The translations under genes were made by a program, and so were the position numbers. Shown one piece after another: positions 27,194 through 35,802 of a stretch of 57,519 bases of DNA. The notes beneath the pieces are model-generated. The model worked only from the letters and a program-made list of their open reading frames with translations, was not told where the DNA came from and did no database searches. The DNA is from Burkholderiaceae bacterium (GTDB lineage Bacteria; Pseudomonadota; Gammaproteobacteria; Burkholderiales; Burkholderiaceae), in contig CANGNV010000014.1 in NCBI GenBank assembly GCA_947455485.1, forward strand, positions 1 to 57,519. Direction: 5' to 3'. Each line of letters begins with the position of its first letter. The stretch's first letter is position 1.

Positions 27194-28513
27194 AAGGCGC
27201 ATCTCAGCAGCGCGGGCATGAGCTGTTAGACCTTCGCCGTGTGCAAGCGTGCTGGCCACAGTGCCCAAAGTTTGCGCACCAGCCTCACTCACTTCAATCA
27301 TGCTCGAGCGCTTGATAAAGTCATACACACCCAAAGGTGAAGAGAAGCGTGCAGTGCGCGCTGTTGGTAGAACGTGGTTTGGACCTGCACAATAATCGCC
27401 TAGAGATTCACTAGTGTAGTTACCCATGAAGATAGCGCCAGCATGACGAATTAACTCCGCCCATTTACGCGGCTCAGCAGCACAAATTTCTAAATGCTCA
27501 GCAGCGATGGCATTGGCAATCTCACAAGCCTCACTCATATCTTTTACTTGTATCAACAAAGCACGATTGGTGAGTGATGTTTCAATCACTTTCTTTCTGG
27601 GCATCTCAGGCAATAGCTTATTAATGCTAGCTTGCACTTGCTCGATAAATTTCTCATCTGGACAAAGCAAAATGGATTGCGCTAACTCATCGTGCTCTGC
27701 TTGAGAAAATAAATCCATCGCAATCCAGTCCGGATTACTAGAACCATCGCAAAGCACTAAGATTTCTGAAGGACCAGCGATCATGTCGATACCAACAGTA
27801 CCGAAGACTCTGCGCTTAGCAGCTGCTACATAGGCGTTACCAGGACCAACAATCTTGTCCACCGGCGGAATTGTTTGGGTGCCATAAGCCAAGGCGCCAA
27901 CAGCTTGTGCGCCACCAATCGTAAAAACACGATCAACGCCGGACAAGAACGCGGCAGCCAAGACTAAAGGGTTACGAGCGCCATCAGGAGTGGGCACCAC
28001 CATGATGACCTCTTTAACGCCAGCAACTTTTGCGGGAATCGCATTCATCAGCACTGAAGATGGATAAGCCGCTTTACCACCAGGAACATAAATCCCTACA
28101 CGATCTAATGCAGTTACTTTTTGACCCAAACGCGTGCCATCAGCCTCTTCATATTCCCAGGAGTGGCAACCCGCTTCAATCTTTTGCTTCTCGTGATACG
28201 CGCGCACTCTTTGCGCAGCAATATCAAGAGCATTTTTTTGCTCTGCCGATAAACCTTCGTAGGCTTTTTTTAATTCTTCTTGAGAGATCTCTAAATCAGT
28301 AACACTGGCCACGTTTAAGCGATCAAACTGCTTCGTAAAGAAGAGAACTGCAGCATCACCCTCAGCTTTAACTTGCGCCAGAATTTTTACTACAGCAGAG
28401 TCAATCGCCTCATCATCGGCCATCGGTAAAGAAAGGCTAGAGAGTAGAGTTTCTTTAAACCCTACATCTTTGCTATTAAGACGTTTGACTTTGACTTGCG
28501 CTGACATGTGCAT
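27185..28513 (-). CDS. hisD: Histidinol dehydrogenase
   Basis: Catalyses the last two oxidations, histidinol to histidine, with NAD+ and zinc. 442 residues. Recognisable blocks: [58 protein letters not shown], and the zinc/catalytic region [16 protein letters not shown], with [15 protein letters not shown] near the C-terminus. It follows hisG by five bases. A second ATG two codons in (MSAQVKV) is an alternative start. Confidence 0.97.
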   Translation of the reverse strand: MHMSAQVKVKRLNSKDVGFKETLLSSLSLPMADDEAIDSAVVKILAQVKAEGDAAVLFFTKQFDRLNVASVTDLEISQEELKKAYEGLSAEQKNALDIAAQRVRAYHEKQKIEAGCHSWEYEEADGTRLGQKVTALDRVGIYVPGGKAAYPSSVLMNAIPAKVAGVKEVIMVVPTPDGARNPLVLAAAFLSGVDRVFTIGGAQAVGALAYGTQTIPPVDKIVGPGNAYVAAAKRRVFGTVGIDMIAGPSEILVLCDGSSNPDWIAMDLFSQAEHDELAQSILLCPDEKFIEQVQASINKLLPEMPRKKVIETSLTNRALLIQVKDMSEACEIANAIAAEHLEICAAEPRKWAELIRHAGAIFMGNYTSESLGDYCAGPNHVLPTARTARFSSPLGVYDFIKRSSMIEVSEAGAQTLGTVASTLAHGEGLTAHARAAEMRLKK

Positions 28514-28518
28514 TTTCT

Positions 28519-29145
28519 TTACTTCAACAATTCAAAGAACGGCTGGAGCTGTGTACGTTTACGCTTATAAGAGGCTTGATTAACTACCAAGCGCGCACTA
28601 ATGTCGGCGATTGGCTCAACCTCAACCAAACCATTGGCACGCAAGGTATTACCTGTGGACACCAAATCTACAATCGCATCCGCCAAGCCAACCAATGGAG
28701 CTAACTCCATGGAGCCATATAAATGAATCGTATCGATGTGCACACCTTTATTAGCAAAGTGCTCACGTGCGCAATTGACATACTTGGTTGCAACTTTTAA
28801 ACGAGAACCCTGCTTTACAGCGGCAGCGTAATCAAAACCTTCTTTAACGGCAACTGACATACGACATTTGGCGATGTTCAGATCAAAAGGAACATATAGG
28901 CCATCGGTGCCGTTTTCCATCAAAACATCCAGGCCGGCAACTCCAAAATCGGCGCCGCCAAACTGAACGTAAGTAGGCACATCCGATGCGCGCACAATAA
29001 TCAGGCGCACATCAGGATTAGAGGTCTCAATAATGAGTTTGCGTGATTTTTCTGGATCCTCAAGCGGACGAATACCGATCTTAGATAAGATCTCAGCGGT
29101 TTCTTCGAAGATGCGCCCCTTCGAGAGGGCTAAAGTTAACTTCAT
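28519..29145 (-). CDS. hisG: ATP phosphoribosyltransferase, short-form catalytic subunit
   Basis: Committed step of histidine synthesis (ATP plus PRPP). The 208-residue form, lacking the C-terminal regulatory domain, normally works in a hetero-octamer with HisZ, which is not in this window. Seen: [41 protein letters not shown] and the PRPP loop [17 protein letters not shown]. The frame is open to 29202, but [11 protein letters not shown] at 29145 is the family start, and the upstream part runs into the TnpB element-2 left hairpin. ATG 29160 is an alternative. Confidence 0.95.
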   Translation of the reverse strand: MKLTLALSKGRIFEETAEILSKIGIRPLEDPEKSRKLIIETSNPDVRLIIVRASDVPTYVQFGGADFGVAGLDVLMENGTDGLYVPFDLNIAKCRMSVAVKEGFDYAAAVKQGSRLKVATKYVNCAREHFANKGVHIDTIHLYGSMELAPLVGLADAIVDLVSTGNTLRANGLVEVEPIADISARLVVNQASYKRKRTQLQPFFELLK

Positions 29146-29185
29146 GGACCAATTATCCATCAGGCTTACCAAAAGCAGCGTAAAG

Positions 29186-29206
29186 CCCCTTGATGTATCC
29201 ATGGGG
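29186..29206 (+). repeat. Left-end hairpin of TnpB element 2
   Basis: CCCC-TT-GAT-GT-ATC-CAT-GGGG. It matches the right-end hairpin at 17 of 21 bases with identical geometry. The inner stem GAT/ATC corresponds to GCT/AGC on the right, so an A-T pair is replaced by C-G. Confidence 0.65.
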
Positions 29207-29232
29207 ATATGAGCGGGCTGATATTTGTTTAA

Positions 29233-29252
29233 TACTGTATATAATCACAGTA
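29233..29252 (+). promoter_or_regulatory. LexA-like operator over the tnpB-2 start, with embedded TATAAT
   Basis: TACTGTATATAATCACAGTA has the CTGT-N8-ACAG layout of the LexA box (17 of 20 matches to the E. coli consensus by hand count) and differs from the tnpB-1 palindrome at one base. TATAAT is at 29240-29245. The last A is the first base of the tnpB ATG, again implying a leaderless transcript. A convincing -35 at 16-18 bases is not seen here, unlike copy 1. Confidence 0.62.
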
Positions 29253-30373
29253 TGTCTAAAGCGCCGCAAACAAACATTCGGGTTCTGCGTGAACGCGTCA
29301 AAGACAAACACTGCGCTTTTCTCAGTAGCCTAGCTAAAGAGGTGAATTTGGTTTGGAACTATTGCAATGAGTTATCAAGCAAATATACAGAGCGTACTGG
29401 GCAGTTTATGTCCAGCTACACGATGGACAAGTACACCGCTGGTGCTACTAAAGCAGGTTTAAATATCCCCGCCTCGACAGTTCAAGCTATTAGCTCCGAA
29501 TACTGCACCCGCCGTAAGCAGTTTAAGAAGCGCCGCTTAGCTTGGCGTAAGAGTGGCGGTAGCAAACGATCGCTTGGCTGGATACCCTTTAAGAAAGATG
29601 CCATCGTCTATCGCAACGGCCAAATCTTTTTTCAAAAGAAACCTATTGGCATTTTTAAGTCCTATGACCTGAGAGACAAAGTCATTAAGTGTGGATCTTT
29701 TAGCCAAGATGCTCGTGGACGCTGGTATGTTAATTTGACCGTAGAGGTTCAAATCGCTATCGCTAATACAAGCACTAAAGCTGTTGGTATTGATTTAGGC
29801 TTAAAGACTACCGCCGTCACCAGCGATGGTGATCAAATGGTCTCGCGGCGTTATCGGGAGTTGGAGGGTAAGTTGGCCATGTCCCAACGAACTCACAAAG
29901 CCAAACTTTCGAAGACCATTAGCTCCAAGATTCGTAATCGTCGTAATAACGATCAACACCAGTTCTCACGGCTTTTAGCCAATGAGTATGGTGCGATCTT
30001 TGTGGGTAATATATCGAGTAGCAAACTCATTAAAACCAAAATGGCGAAGTCTGTACATGATGCCGGCTGGAGTCAATTTAAGACAATGTTGGAATACAAG
30101 TGCCATGAGGCAGGTGTTGTCTTTTTAGAGGTCAATGAGAGTAATACAACCCAAACCTGTTCTTCGTGTGGCCAAAAGCCACCGTCGAGGCCGAAAGGTA
30201 TCGCAGGACTTGGAATAAGAGAATGGACTTGTGATGGTTGTGGGGTCATCCACGATAGAGACATTAATGCCAGCAAGAACATTCTCCGTATCGGACTAGA
30301 TACGCTAGCAGTAGGAGCCTCGCAGTTAAATCAAGGGAGATTTGAACCCCCTTGCTTTAGCTATGGGGAGTAG
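29252..30373 (+). CDS. tnpB: TnpB-family RNA-guided nuclease homologue (element 2)
   Basis: 373 residues from the ATG at 29252, clearly homologous to the copy at 21456 (roughly half the residues identical) but divergent throughout, so not a recent duplicate. RuvC-I GIDLGL has Asp181, and RuvC-III DRDINASKNIL has Asp337. The zinc ribbon is TCSSCG plus WTCDGCG, and the TKMAKSVHDAGW block is present. The canonical RuvC-II Glu position is Gly252 (IFVGNI), as in copy 1, with Glu293 and Glu296 in LEVNES conserved between the two. The C-terminal extension NQGRFEPPCFSYGE is encoded by the right-end hairpin. An upstream TTG at 29225 keeps the frame open but lies before the promoter-like palindrome. 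Confidence 0.85.
   Translation: MSKAPQTNIRVLRERVKDKHCAFLSSLAKEVNLVWNYCNELSSKYTERTGQFMSSYTMDKYTAGATKAGLNIPASTVQAISSEYCTRRKQFKKRRLAWRKSGGSKRSLGWIPFKKDAIVYRNGQIFFQKKPIGIFKSYDLRDKVIKCGSFSQDARGRWYVNLTVEVQIAIANTSTKAVGIDLGLKTTAVTSDGDQMVSRRYRELEGKLAMSQRTHKAKLSKTISSKIRNRRNNDQHQFSRLLANEYGAIFVGNISSSKLIKTKMAKSVHDAGWSQFKTMLEYKCHEAGVVFLEVNESNTTQTCSSCGQKPPSRPKGIAGLGIREWTCDGCGVIHDRDINASKNILRIGLDTLAVGASQLNQGRFEPPCFSYGE
30250..30373 (+). ncRNA. Predicted omega/reRNA scaffold of TnpB element 2
   Basis: There is no space between tnpB and murA, so any guide-RNA scaffold must lie inside the 3' end of the coding sequence. The hairpin at 30348-30368, containing the TTGCTTTAGC core that resembles the GTGCTTTAGCAC of element 1, would be its 3' structure. 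The guide would start near 30374, antisense to the last codons of murA. Boundaries are nominal. Confidence 0.35.
30348..30368 (+). repeat. Right-end hairpin of TnpB element 2
   Basis: CCCC-TT-GCT-TT-AGC-TAT-GGGG, within the final codons of tnpB. Partner of 29186-29206. Confidence 0.65.
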
Positions 30374-31648
30374 TCAGTTGATTCGCTGAATGTTGGCACC
30401 TAAGAGGGTCAACTTTTGCTCCATGCGGTCATATCCACGATCCAAGTGATAAATCCGGTCTACTTGGGTTTCGCCCTGGGCAGCCAAACCAGCAATTACC
30501 AAACTAGCAGATGCACGTAAATCGGTAGCCATCACGATGGCGCCAGAAAGCTTTTCCACGCCCTGCGCAATCGCCGTATTACCCTCAATTGCAATATCCG
30601 CACCAAGACGATTCATCTCCTGAACGTGCATAAAGCGGTTTTCAAAGATGGTTTCAGTAATGGTGGCGTTGCCCTGGGCAATCGCATTGACTGCCATCAG
30701 TTGGGCCTGCATATCCGTTGGGAAAGCTGGGTATTCTGAGGTGCGGAAGCTGACGGCCTTAGGGCGACCTTTCATAGAGGCCTTAATCCAATCAGGACCC
30801 ACTTCCATCTCCAAACCAGCTTCTTTGAGTTTGACGATCACAGCATCCAATGTGTCAGGGCGGCAGTGCTTCACCAACACCTCACCACCAGCGGCAGCAA
30901 CGGCACATAAAAATGTACCCGCCTCAATACGGTCGGCAATAACGGCATGTTCTGCACTGTGGAGCTCTTCAACCCCCTCAATCACTAAGCGATCTGTACC
31001 GATACCTGTAATCTTTGCGCCCATTTTGACGAGCAACTCAGCCAAGTCCCCTACTTCAGGCTCGCGCGCTGCATTCTCCAAAATCGTTGTGCCTGACGCC
31101 AAAGTAGCGGCCATCAATAAATTCTCTGTACCGGTTACGGTGATCATGTCAGTCAAGATAGAAGCGCCTTGCAGACGACCCGTAGCAGATTTGGTTTCTG
31201 CCTGAATGTAGCCACTCTTAATCTTGATCGCTGCACCCATGGCCTTTAAACCCTTGATGTGCTGATCCACCGGGCGTGCACCAATAGCGCAGCCACCCGG
31301 CAAAGAAACCTTGGCGCTATGCATTCTGGCAAGTAATGGGCCCAGAACCAAAATAGAGGCGCGCATAGTTTTGACCATCTCATAGGTTGCTTCAGAGCTC
31401 TTAATAGTGGCAGCATTGAGCACGACATGATTGCGATCATTCGCATCTGGAAAAGTGACTGTTACACCGATTTCCTGAAGAAGCTTTAGCATGGTTCGTA
31501 CATCTTGCAAATCTGGAACATTACGCAAAGTAATCGGTTGATCTGTTAACAAGCAAGCGCACAAAATTGGTAGGGCTGCATTCTTAGCGCCAGCAATCAG
31601 TACTTCGCCCTTAAGCGGAGTGCCGCCAACCATTCTTAATTTATCCAT
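30374..31648 (-). CDS. murA: UDP-N-acetylglucosamine 1-carboxyvinyltransferase
   Basis: First committed step of peptidoglycan synthesis: transfers enolpyruvate from PEP to UDP-GlcNAc. 424 residues, EPSP-synthase-like inverse alpha-beta barrel. The fosfomycin-target Cys120 is in [27 protein letters not shown] near residue 22 and [13 protein letters not shown] are conserved. It normally precedes hisG directly in Burkholderiales; here the TnpB element 2 lies between. Its stop codon abuts the tnpB-2 stop on the other strand. Confidence 0.97.
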   Translation of the reverse strand: MDKLRMVGGTPLKGEVLIAGAKNAALPILCACLLTDQPITLRNVPDLQDVRTMLKLLQEIGVTVTFPDANDRNHVVLNAATIKSSEATYEMVKTMRASILVLGPLLARMHSAKVSLPGGCAIGARPVDQHIKGLKAMGAAIKIKSGYIQAETKSATGRLQGASILTDMITVTGTENLLMAATLASGTTILENAAREPEVGDLAELLVKMGAKITGIGTDRLVIEGVEELHSAEHAVIADRIEAGTFLCAVAAAGGEVLVKHCRPDTLDAVIVKLKEAGLEMEVGPDWIKASMKGRPKAVSFRTSEYPAFPTDMQAQLMAVNAIAQGNATITETIFENRFMHVQEMNRLGADIAIEGNTAIAQGVEKLSGAIVMATDLRASASLVIAGLAAQGETQVDRIYHLDRGYDRMEQKLTLLGANIQRIN

Positions 31649-31681
31649 GAATCTATTCCAGTAAAAAGCTAATGCCGTATT

Positions 31682-31933
31682 TTATGTTGGGGTATTTTGC
31701 GCAAACTCTTCAGGAGTAAACGCCTTGATTGATAAGGCATGAACTTCCGCCTTCATACGATCACCCATTGCACCATATACCAATTGATGACGCTGAATCA
31801 AACGCTTGCCTTCAAACTCCGGACTCACAATCGTCGCAAAGAAGTGCTGCCCATCACCCTCAACTTTGACATGAGTGCAGGCGAGGCCTTGCTGAATATA
31901 GCCTTCAATTTGTTCTGGGGTTGGCAACATCAC
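31682..31933 (-). CDS. ibaG: BolA-family protein IbaG
   Basis: 83 residues, BolA/YrbA fold. It has VKVEGDGQHFFATIVSPEFEGKRLIQRHQLVYGAMGD, with the family's conserved Arg-His pair in LIQRHQLVY, and a C-terminal helix with HALSIKAFTPEEF. Members pair with CGFS glutaredoxins to carry [2Fe-2S] clusters; a GrxD homologue is at 3.4 kb. The ibaG-murA pairing next to mla genes also occurs in E. coli. Confidence 0.93.
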   Translation of the reverse strand: MMLPTPEQIEGYIQQGLACTHVKVEGDGQHFFATIVSPEFEGKRLIQRHQLVYGAMGDRMKAEVHALSIKAFTPEEFAQNTPT

Positions 31934-31998
31934 AATCTCCTGATTTCTAATTTCTTAATAATTCTCTAATGCTAATTTAGAGATAAGTCCAACTGCAC

Positions 31999-32787
31999 TC
32001 AGTTCCTGAGCTTGTAGCCTTTTTGTAGCAAACGCAAAGCGATAGCAGACACCACAACAAAAAAGCAGGCAACAATTGCCAAACTGTCCCAAGGGGAAAT
32101 ATCTGACACACCGAAGAAGCCATAACGGAAACCATCGATCATGTAGAAGAATGGATTGAAGTGAGATACAACCTGCCATGCTGCAGGCAAGGAATGAATG
32201 GAATAAAACACACCTGACAACATCGTGGCAGGCATGATGATGAAATTCTGGAAAGCTGCTAACTGATCATATTTATCAGCCCAGATACCGGCAATTAAGC
32301 CCATACTTCCTAAAATTGCAGCACCCAAAAGAGCGAATGCCATGATCCACAAAGGATATTCAAAGGATGGCATAGCGAACCAAGCGGTAATCAGCAAAAC
32401 GCCTGAGCCCACGACAATTCCACGGAACACCGCAGCTAAAACGTATGCAGCATAAAACTCTAGATGACTAAAAGGAGCTAGCAGGACAAAAACGAGATTG
32501 CCAGTCACCTTCGATTGAATGAGTGATGAAGAAGTGTTTGCAAAAGCGTTTTGCAACACGCTCATCATGACTAAGCCTGGAATCAAGAAAGCCGTGTAGT
32601 TCAAACGACCATAAACTTCTTTGCCCTCCAGCACATGACCGAAAATCATCAGATACAAGACGGCGGTTAGTACTGGTGCAGCTACCGTCTGAAAGGCTAC
32701 TTTATAAAAGCGCTTAATTTCTTTGCGAAGCAATGTTGGAAAGCCGCTGCCATAAGAGATTGGTAGTTTATTCAAAGCAGGCTTCAT
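31999..32787 (-). CDS. ABC-2 type transporter, permease subunit
   Basis: 262 residues with six predicted membrane helices, beginning MKPALNKLPISYGSGF. It carries the ABC-2 family pattern (TLLRKEIKRF near the N-terminus; FLIPGLVMMSVLQNAF; the SGVFYSIHSLPAAWQ loop and NPFFYMIDGFRYGFFG). The frame is open to 32940, but the ATG at 32787 overlaps the ATPase stop codon as ATGA, the usual translationally coupled arrangement, and the upstream sequence is just ATPase coding read in another frame. The substrate is unknown; this exporter pair commonly follows mla genes in betaproteobacteria. Confidence 0.9.
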   Translation of the reverse strand: MKPALNKLPISYGSGFPTLLRKEIKRFYKVAFQTVAAPVLTAVLYLMIFGHVLEGKEVYGRLNYTAFLIPGLVMMSVLQNAFANTSSSLIQSKVTGNLVFVLLAPFSHLEFYAAYVLAAVFRGIVVGSGVLLITAWFAMPSFEYPLWIMAFALLGAAILGSMGLIAGIWADKYDQLAAFQNFIIMPATMLSGVFYSIHSLPAAWQVVSHFNPFFYMIDGFRYGFFGVSDISPWDSLAIVACFFVVVSAIALRLLQKGYKLRN

Positions 32788-33536
32788 CGAGCACCCCCGG
32801 ACATGATATTGACAAACACATCTTCGAGATCTGTCTTGCCTTCGCCATCTTTTTTCACTGAACCATATTGGCTCAGCAAATTTGCGGTTGTGTCCAAAGC
32901 AACAATCTTTCCTTGCTTGAGCATAGCGATACGCTGACATAGCGCCTCAGCCTCTTCAAGGTAATGGGTTGTTAGGACAATGGTGTGCCCATCTTGATTT
33001 AAGCGACTGATAAATTGCCACAAAGATTGGCGTAATTCCACATCAACGCCAGCTGTGGGCTCATCCAAAATAATGACTGGCGGTCTATGAACCAATGCCT
33101 GAGCCACCAATACTCGACGCTTCATACCGCCAGAGAGGGAACGCATATTGCTATCAGCTTTACCAGTGAGATCCAAGTTAGCCATGATCTCGTCAATCCA
33201 AGCATCGTTATGACGGATGCCAAAATAACCAGACTGAAATTGCAGCGTCTCTCTTACTGTAAAGAAGGGATCAAATACCAACTCCTGCGGAACCACTCCG
33301 AGCATCCTGCGAGCATCACGAAACTGACTTTGCACATCAGCGCCCATGATTGCAGCGTGACCACTATCCGCAGTAACCAAGCCAGCCAGAATGGAAATCA
33401 ACGTTGTCTTGCCTGCACCATTAGGGCCAAGCAGGCCAAAGAATTCACCTTGCTCAATTGATAAAGAGACATCATCTAGCGCCTGTAGTGCGCCATAATT
33501 TTTTGATATGTTTTTAATCGATATTGCGGCGTGCAT
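32784..33536 (-). CDS. ABC-2 type transporter, ATP-binding subunit
   Basis: 250-residue ATPase. Walker A GPNGAGKTT (about residues 38-46), Q-loop region VVPQELVFD, signature LSGGMKRRVLVAQAL, Walker B VIILDEPTAGVD and the switch His in VLTTHYLEEAE are all intact. It pairs with the permease downstream by a 4-base overlap and lies one base after mlaB. Belongs to the drug/polysaccharide exporter-like subfamily (CcmA/NodI-like); cargo cannot be inferred. Confidence 0.92.
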   Translation of the reverse strand: MHAAISIKNISKNYGALQALDDVSLSIEQGEFFGLLGPNGAGKTTLISILAGLVTADSGHAAIMGADVQSQFRDARRMLGVVPQELVFDPFFTVRETLQFQSGYFGIRHNDAWIDEIMANLDLTGKADSNMRSLSGGMKRRVLVAQALVHRPPVIILDEPTAGVDVELRQSLWQFISRLNQDGHTIVLTTHYLEEAEALCQRIAMLKQGKIVALDTTANLLSQYGSVKKDGEGKTDLEDVFVNIMSGGAR

Positions 33537-33537
33537 A

Positions 33538-33798
33538 TTATGACAAACCTAGCAGCTCGGCAACACCATATACGCCAGCTAATACAGTTAATTTTTCAGG
33601 TGCATTTTGCACAGAAATCTGCTGACCATCAGCTTGTAATTTTTTTTGCCATGCCAATAAAAGTGTTAACACTGTGGAATCAAAGTCTTTGAGGTTGCCG
33701 CAGTCAACCGTTCTTAGTGCACTCAAATTGAGTAAGCCATCTTTTTCTAACTGCAACACATTATCTTGTGTTACTGAAGCGGGCAATAAAAATGGCAT
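33538..33798 (-). CDS. mlaB: STAS-domain protein MlaB
   Basis: 86 residues forming a single STAS domain: DCGNLKDFDSTVLTLLLAWQKKL contains the conserved Asp-Ser (DST) helix start. MlaB binds the MlaF ATPase and is required for stable, active MlaFEDB complex in the inner membrane. It lies between mlaC and the exporter ATPase, in the usual position of the mla operon. Confidence 0.9.
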   Translation of the reverse strand: MPFLLPASVTQDNVLQLEKDGLLNLSALRTVDCGNLKDFDSTVLTLLLAWQKKLQADGQQISVQNAPEKLTVLAGVYGVAELLGLS

Positions 33799-33831
33799 CT
33801 GCTATTTATCTTTACTAAATCTGTGTGATTT

Positions 33832-34479
33832 TTAGTTTGCCGGCTTTGCAGCAGCAAGCTGTTTGTTACGGTCTTGCAAGAACTTCACTAAACCCTCAAT
33901 GCCATTCTGGCTAATCTGGTTCGCAAACTGATTGCGATAGGCCTCGACCAACCAAACGCCCATGATGTTCATGTCATAGACTTTCCAGCCGTTGGCAGTT
34001 TTTTCTAGACGGTAGTCAAGCGGCACTGGATCGCCACGACCAATCACCATAGTCTTTACAACTACTTCCTTATCATCTGGAGCGGCGCGCAAAGGTTTAA
34101 ATTGAATGGTTTGATCGCGCAGTTGGCTTAAAGCACCTGAGTAAGTGCGAATTAGTAAACTCTTAAACTCGCTAACCAATTGAGCCTGCTGCTCTGGAGT
34201 TGCCTTCTTCCAATTAGGGCCCATTGCCATTTCAGTAGTACGGCGCATATCGGTATAGGGAACAATTTTCTTGTCTACTAAATCCACAATACGAGGAATA
34301 TTCCCTTTTTGAATTTCGGGATCAGACTTCACGGAAGCCATGACATCAGAAACTACAGTCTTAATCAAACCATCCGGCGTAGACTGATCAACCGCTTGAG
34401 CAAACACACTGCCTGCAAACAAAAACAAGCTTGATAACAATGCTGCGCAGTATTTTTGAATAGTTTTATGGCTTTTCAT
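33832..34479 (-). CDS. mlaC: Periplasmic phospholipid shuttle MlaC
   Basis: Ferries phospholipids between the outer-membrane MlaA complex and inner-membrane MlaFEDB. 215 residues with a signal peptide (about residues 1-28, ending SVFAQA) and the Tol-Tol-Ttg2 domain: KIVPYTDMRRTTEMAMGPNWKKATPEQQAQL, VSEFKSLLIRTYSGAL, GWKVYDMNIMGVWLVEAYRNQF. The frame extends eight codons further to 34503, but ATG 34479 is preceded by GAGGA and gives a proper signal peptide. Confidence 0.95.
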   Translation of the reverse strand: MKSHKTIQKYCAALLSSLFLFAGSVFAQAVDQSTPDGLIKTVVSDVMASVKSDPEIQKGNIPRIVDLVDKKIVPYTDMRRTTEMAMGPNWKKATPEQQAQLVSEFKSLLIRTYSGALSQLRDQTIQFKPLRAAPDDKEVVVKTMVIGRGDPVPLDYRLEKTANGWKVYDMNIMGVWLVEAYRNQFANQISQNGIEGLVKFLQDRNKQLAAAKPAN

Positions 34480-34552
34480 GTGTCCTCGATTATGACTGGT
34501 CATTAGAGCCCATTTTAGCCCTTTAAGGAAACTAAGCTAGGCTTGAGCGCCT

Positions 34553-35299
34553 TTATTCATAGGGATTCTGATAAGGAGGCATTAATACCTCCTCGTCTTC
34601 ACGCCCTTCATTAATCTGATACTCACGTCGTTGAATATAGGCATCTCTCATAAAGCTATATTTATCAATTGCCGCCCCATCCAAGAGGTCACCTGCTTCG
34701 TAATAAGTATTGCGGGCATTAACTACCCGCAAGCCAGTAATACTATTTCGCAGACCAATATCTTTGACGTAGCTAAATAGGTAGTCAGACTCCAAATCGG
34801 CCACCGTACCAAAAGTATCTCGCACACTACTTGGTCCAAAGAATGGCAAAACGACATAAGGTCCAGAAGGAATACCCCACACACCAAAGGTTTGACCCCA
34901 ATCTTCCTTATGTTTTGGAAGTCCACCAGGTGTAGCCATATCAATCAAACCACCTAAACCAAAGGTGGTATTGACCACAACACGCATCAAATCATTAAAC
35001 GCGTAATCTGGTTTGCCCTGCAACAAGTTCTGCAAGGCCGTATAGATGTCGCTGTAGTTACTAAAAAAGTTGTAAATACCGTCGCGCACAAACTCTGGCA
35101 AGACAAAGCGGTAGCCAGCAACCACCGGCTTTAACAAGTAGGCATCTAAGCCTTCATTAAATTCAAAAACAGAACGGTTGAATGGCTCCCAAGGGTCATG
35201 CGGGGAAGACTCTACTCCAGCAGGAATAGAAGCGCAACCTACCATGCCAACTACTAAGCCAAGCATCACAAGACGTTTGAGTTTGACAAGCCACTGCAT
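34553..35299 (-). CDS. mlaA: Outer-membrane lipoprotein MlaA (VacJ)
   Basis: 248 residues. The lipobox MVGC follows an N-terminal hydrophobic stretch (Cys near residue 22), with Ala-Ser after it, favouring outer-membrane sorting. DPWEPFNRSVFEFNEGLDAYLLKPV is the family hallmark, as are FNDLMRVVVNTTFGLGGLIDMAT and WGIPSGPYVVLPFFGPSSVRD. MlaA removes misplaced phospholipids from the outer leaflet, working with a porin in E. coli. It shares one base with mlaD upstream. Confidence 0.96.
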   Translation of the reverse strand: MQWLVKLKRLVMLGLVVGMVGCASIPAGVESSPHDPWEPFNRSVFEFNEGLDAYLLKPVVAGYRFVLPEFVRDGIYNFFSNYSDIYTALQNLLQGKPDYAFNDLMRVVVNTTFGLGGLIDMATPGGLPKHKEDWGQTFGVWGIPSGPYVVLPFFGPSSVRDTFGTVADLESDYLFSYVKDIGLRNSITGLRVVNARNTYYEAGDLLDGAAIDKYSFMRDAYIQRREYQINEGREDEEVLMPPYQNPYE

Positions 35300-35781
35300 T
35301 ACTTTTCAGCGCCCTTATCTTTGCCACTATCAGCTGCCTTGTTGTACAAGAACTGGCTAATCAAGTTTTCCAAAACCACTGCGGACTGAGTCTGAGTAAT
35401 CTTATCTCCAGCAGTCAACATATCATCAGAACCACCGGCCTCAAGTCCAATGTATTGCTCACCTAACAAACCAGAAGTCAAAATCTTTGCAGAAGAGTCT
35501 TTAGGGAATTTATAGGTATCTTCGATCGTCATAGTGACGGTTGCCTGATAAGTCTTGTCATCAAAAGAAATATTGGCAATACGGCCAACAACCACCCCAG
35601 CGCTTTTGACTGGTGCGCGTGGCTTTAACCCACCAATGTTGTCAAAGCGCGCAGAAATTTTGTAAGTAGGCGCAAAGGAAACGGCATTCATATTGCCGAC
35701 CTTCAATGCTAGAAACAAAGCAGCCAGCAAGCCAATGGCTACAAAGATTCCAACCCAAACATCAATTGCACTTTTTCTCAT
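35299..35781 (-). CDS. mlaD: Phospholipid-binding MCE protein MlaD
   Basis: 160 residues: one N-terminal membrane helix (VWVGIFVAIGLLAALFLALKVG), then an MCE domain (YKISARFDNIGGLKPRAPVKSAGVVVGRI) and a short helical tail (AVVLENLISQFLYN). MlaD forms a periplasmic hexameric ring on MlaFE and binds phospholipid. It overlaps mlaA by one base and lies 21 bases after mlaE. Confidence 0.96.
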   Translation of the reverse strand: MRKSAIDVWVGIFVAIGLLAALFLALKVGNMNAVSFAPTYKISARFDNIGGLKPRAPVKSAGVVVGRIANISFDDKTYQATVTMTIEDTYKFPKDSSAKILTSGLLGEQYIGLEAGGSDDMLTAGDKITQTQSAVVLENLISQFLYNKAADSGKDKGAEK

Positions 35782-35802
35782 AAGAGTCCCAGTTTATTCT
35801 TT

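Larger units (their letters stand above)
29164..30377 (+). mobile_element. Lone-TnpB element 2 (IS200/IS605 superfamily, no tnpA)
   Basis: A unit of about 1.2 kb antisense between murA and hisG. It holds one tnpB with a left hairpin at 29186-29206 and a matching right hairpin at 30348-30368. TCAG at 29160-29163 and 30374-30377 may mark the edges, but this is a weak four-base signal. The tnpB stop codon directly abuts the murA stop codon. Confidence 0.65.

Noticed and set aside
29146..29202. Longer hisG reading frame starting at 29202
   Set aside because: The added residues run into the element-2 left hairpin and do not resemble HisG, whose conserved start [11 protein letters not shown] is at 29145.
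32788..32940. N-terminal extension of the ABC-2 permease frame
   Set aside because: The extra 51 codons are ATPase coding sequence in another frame; ATG 32787 overlapping the ATPase stop is the natural start.
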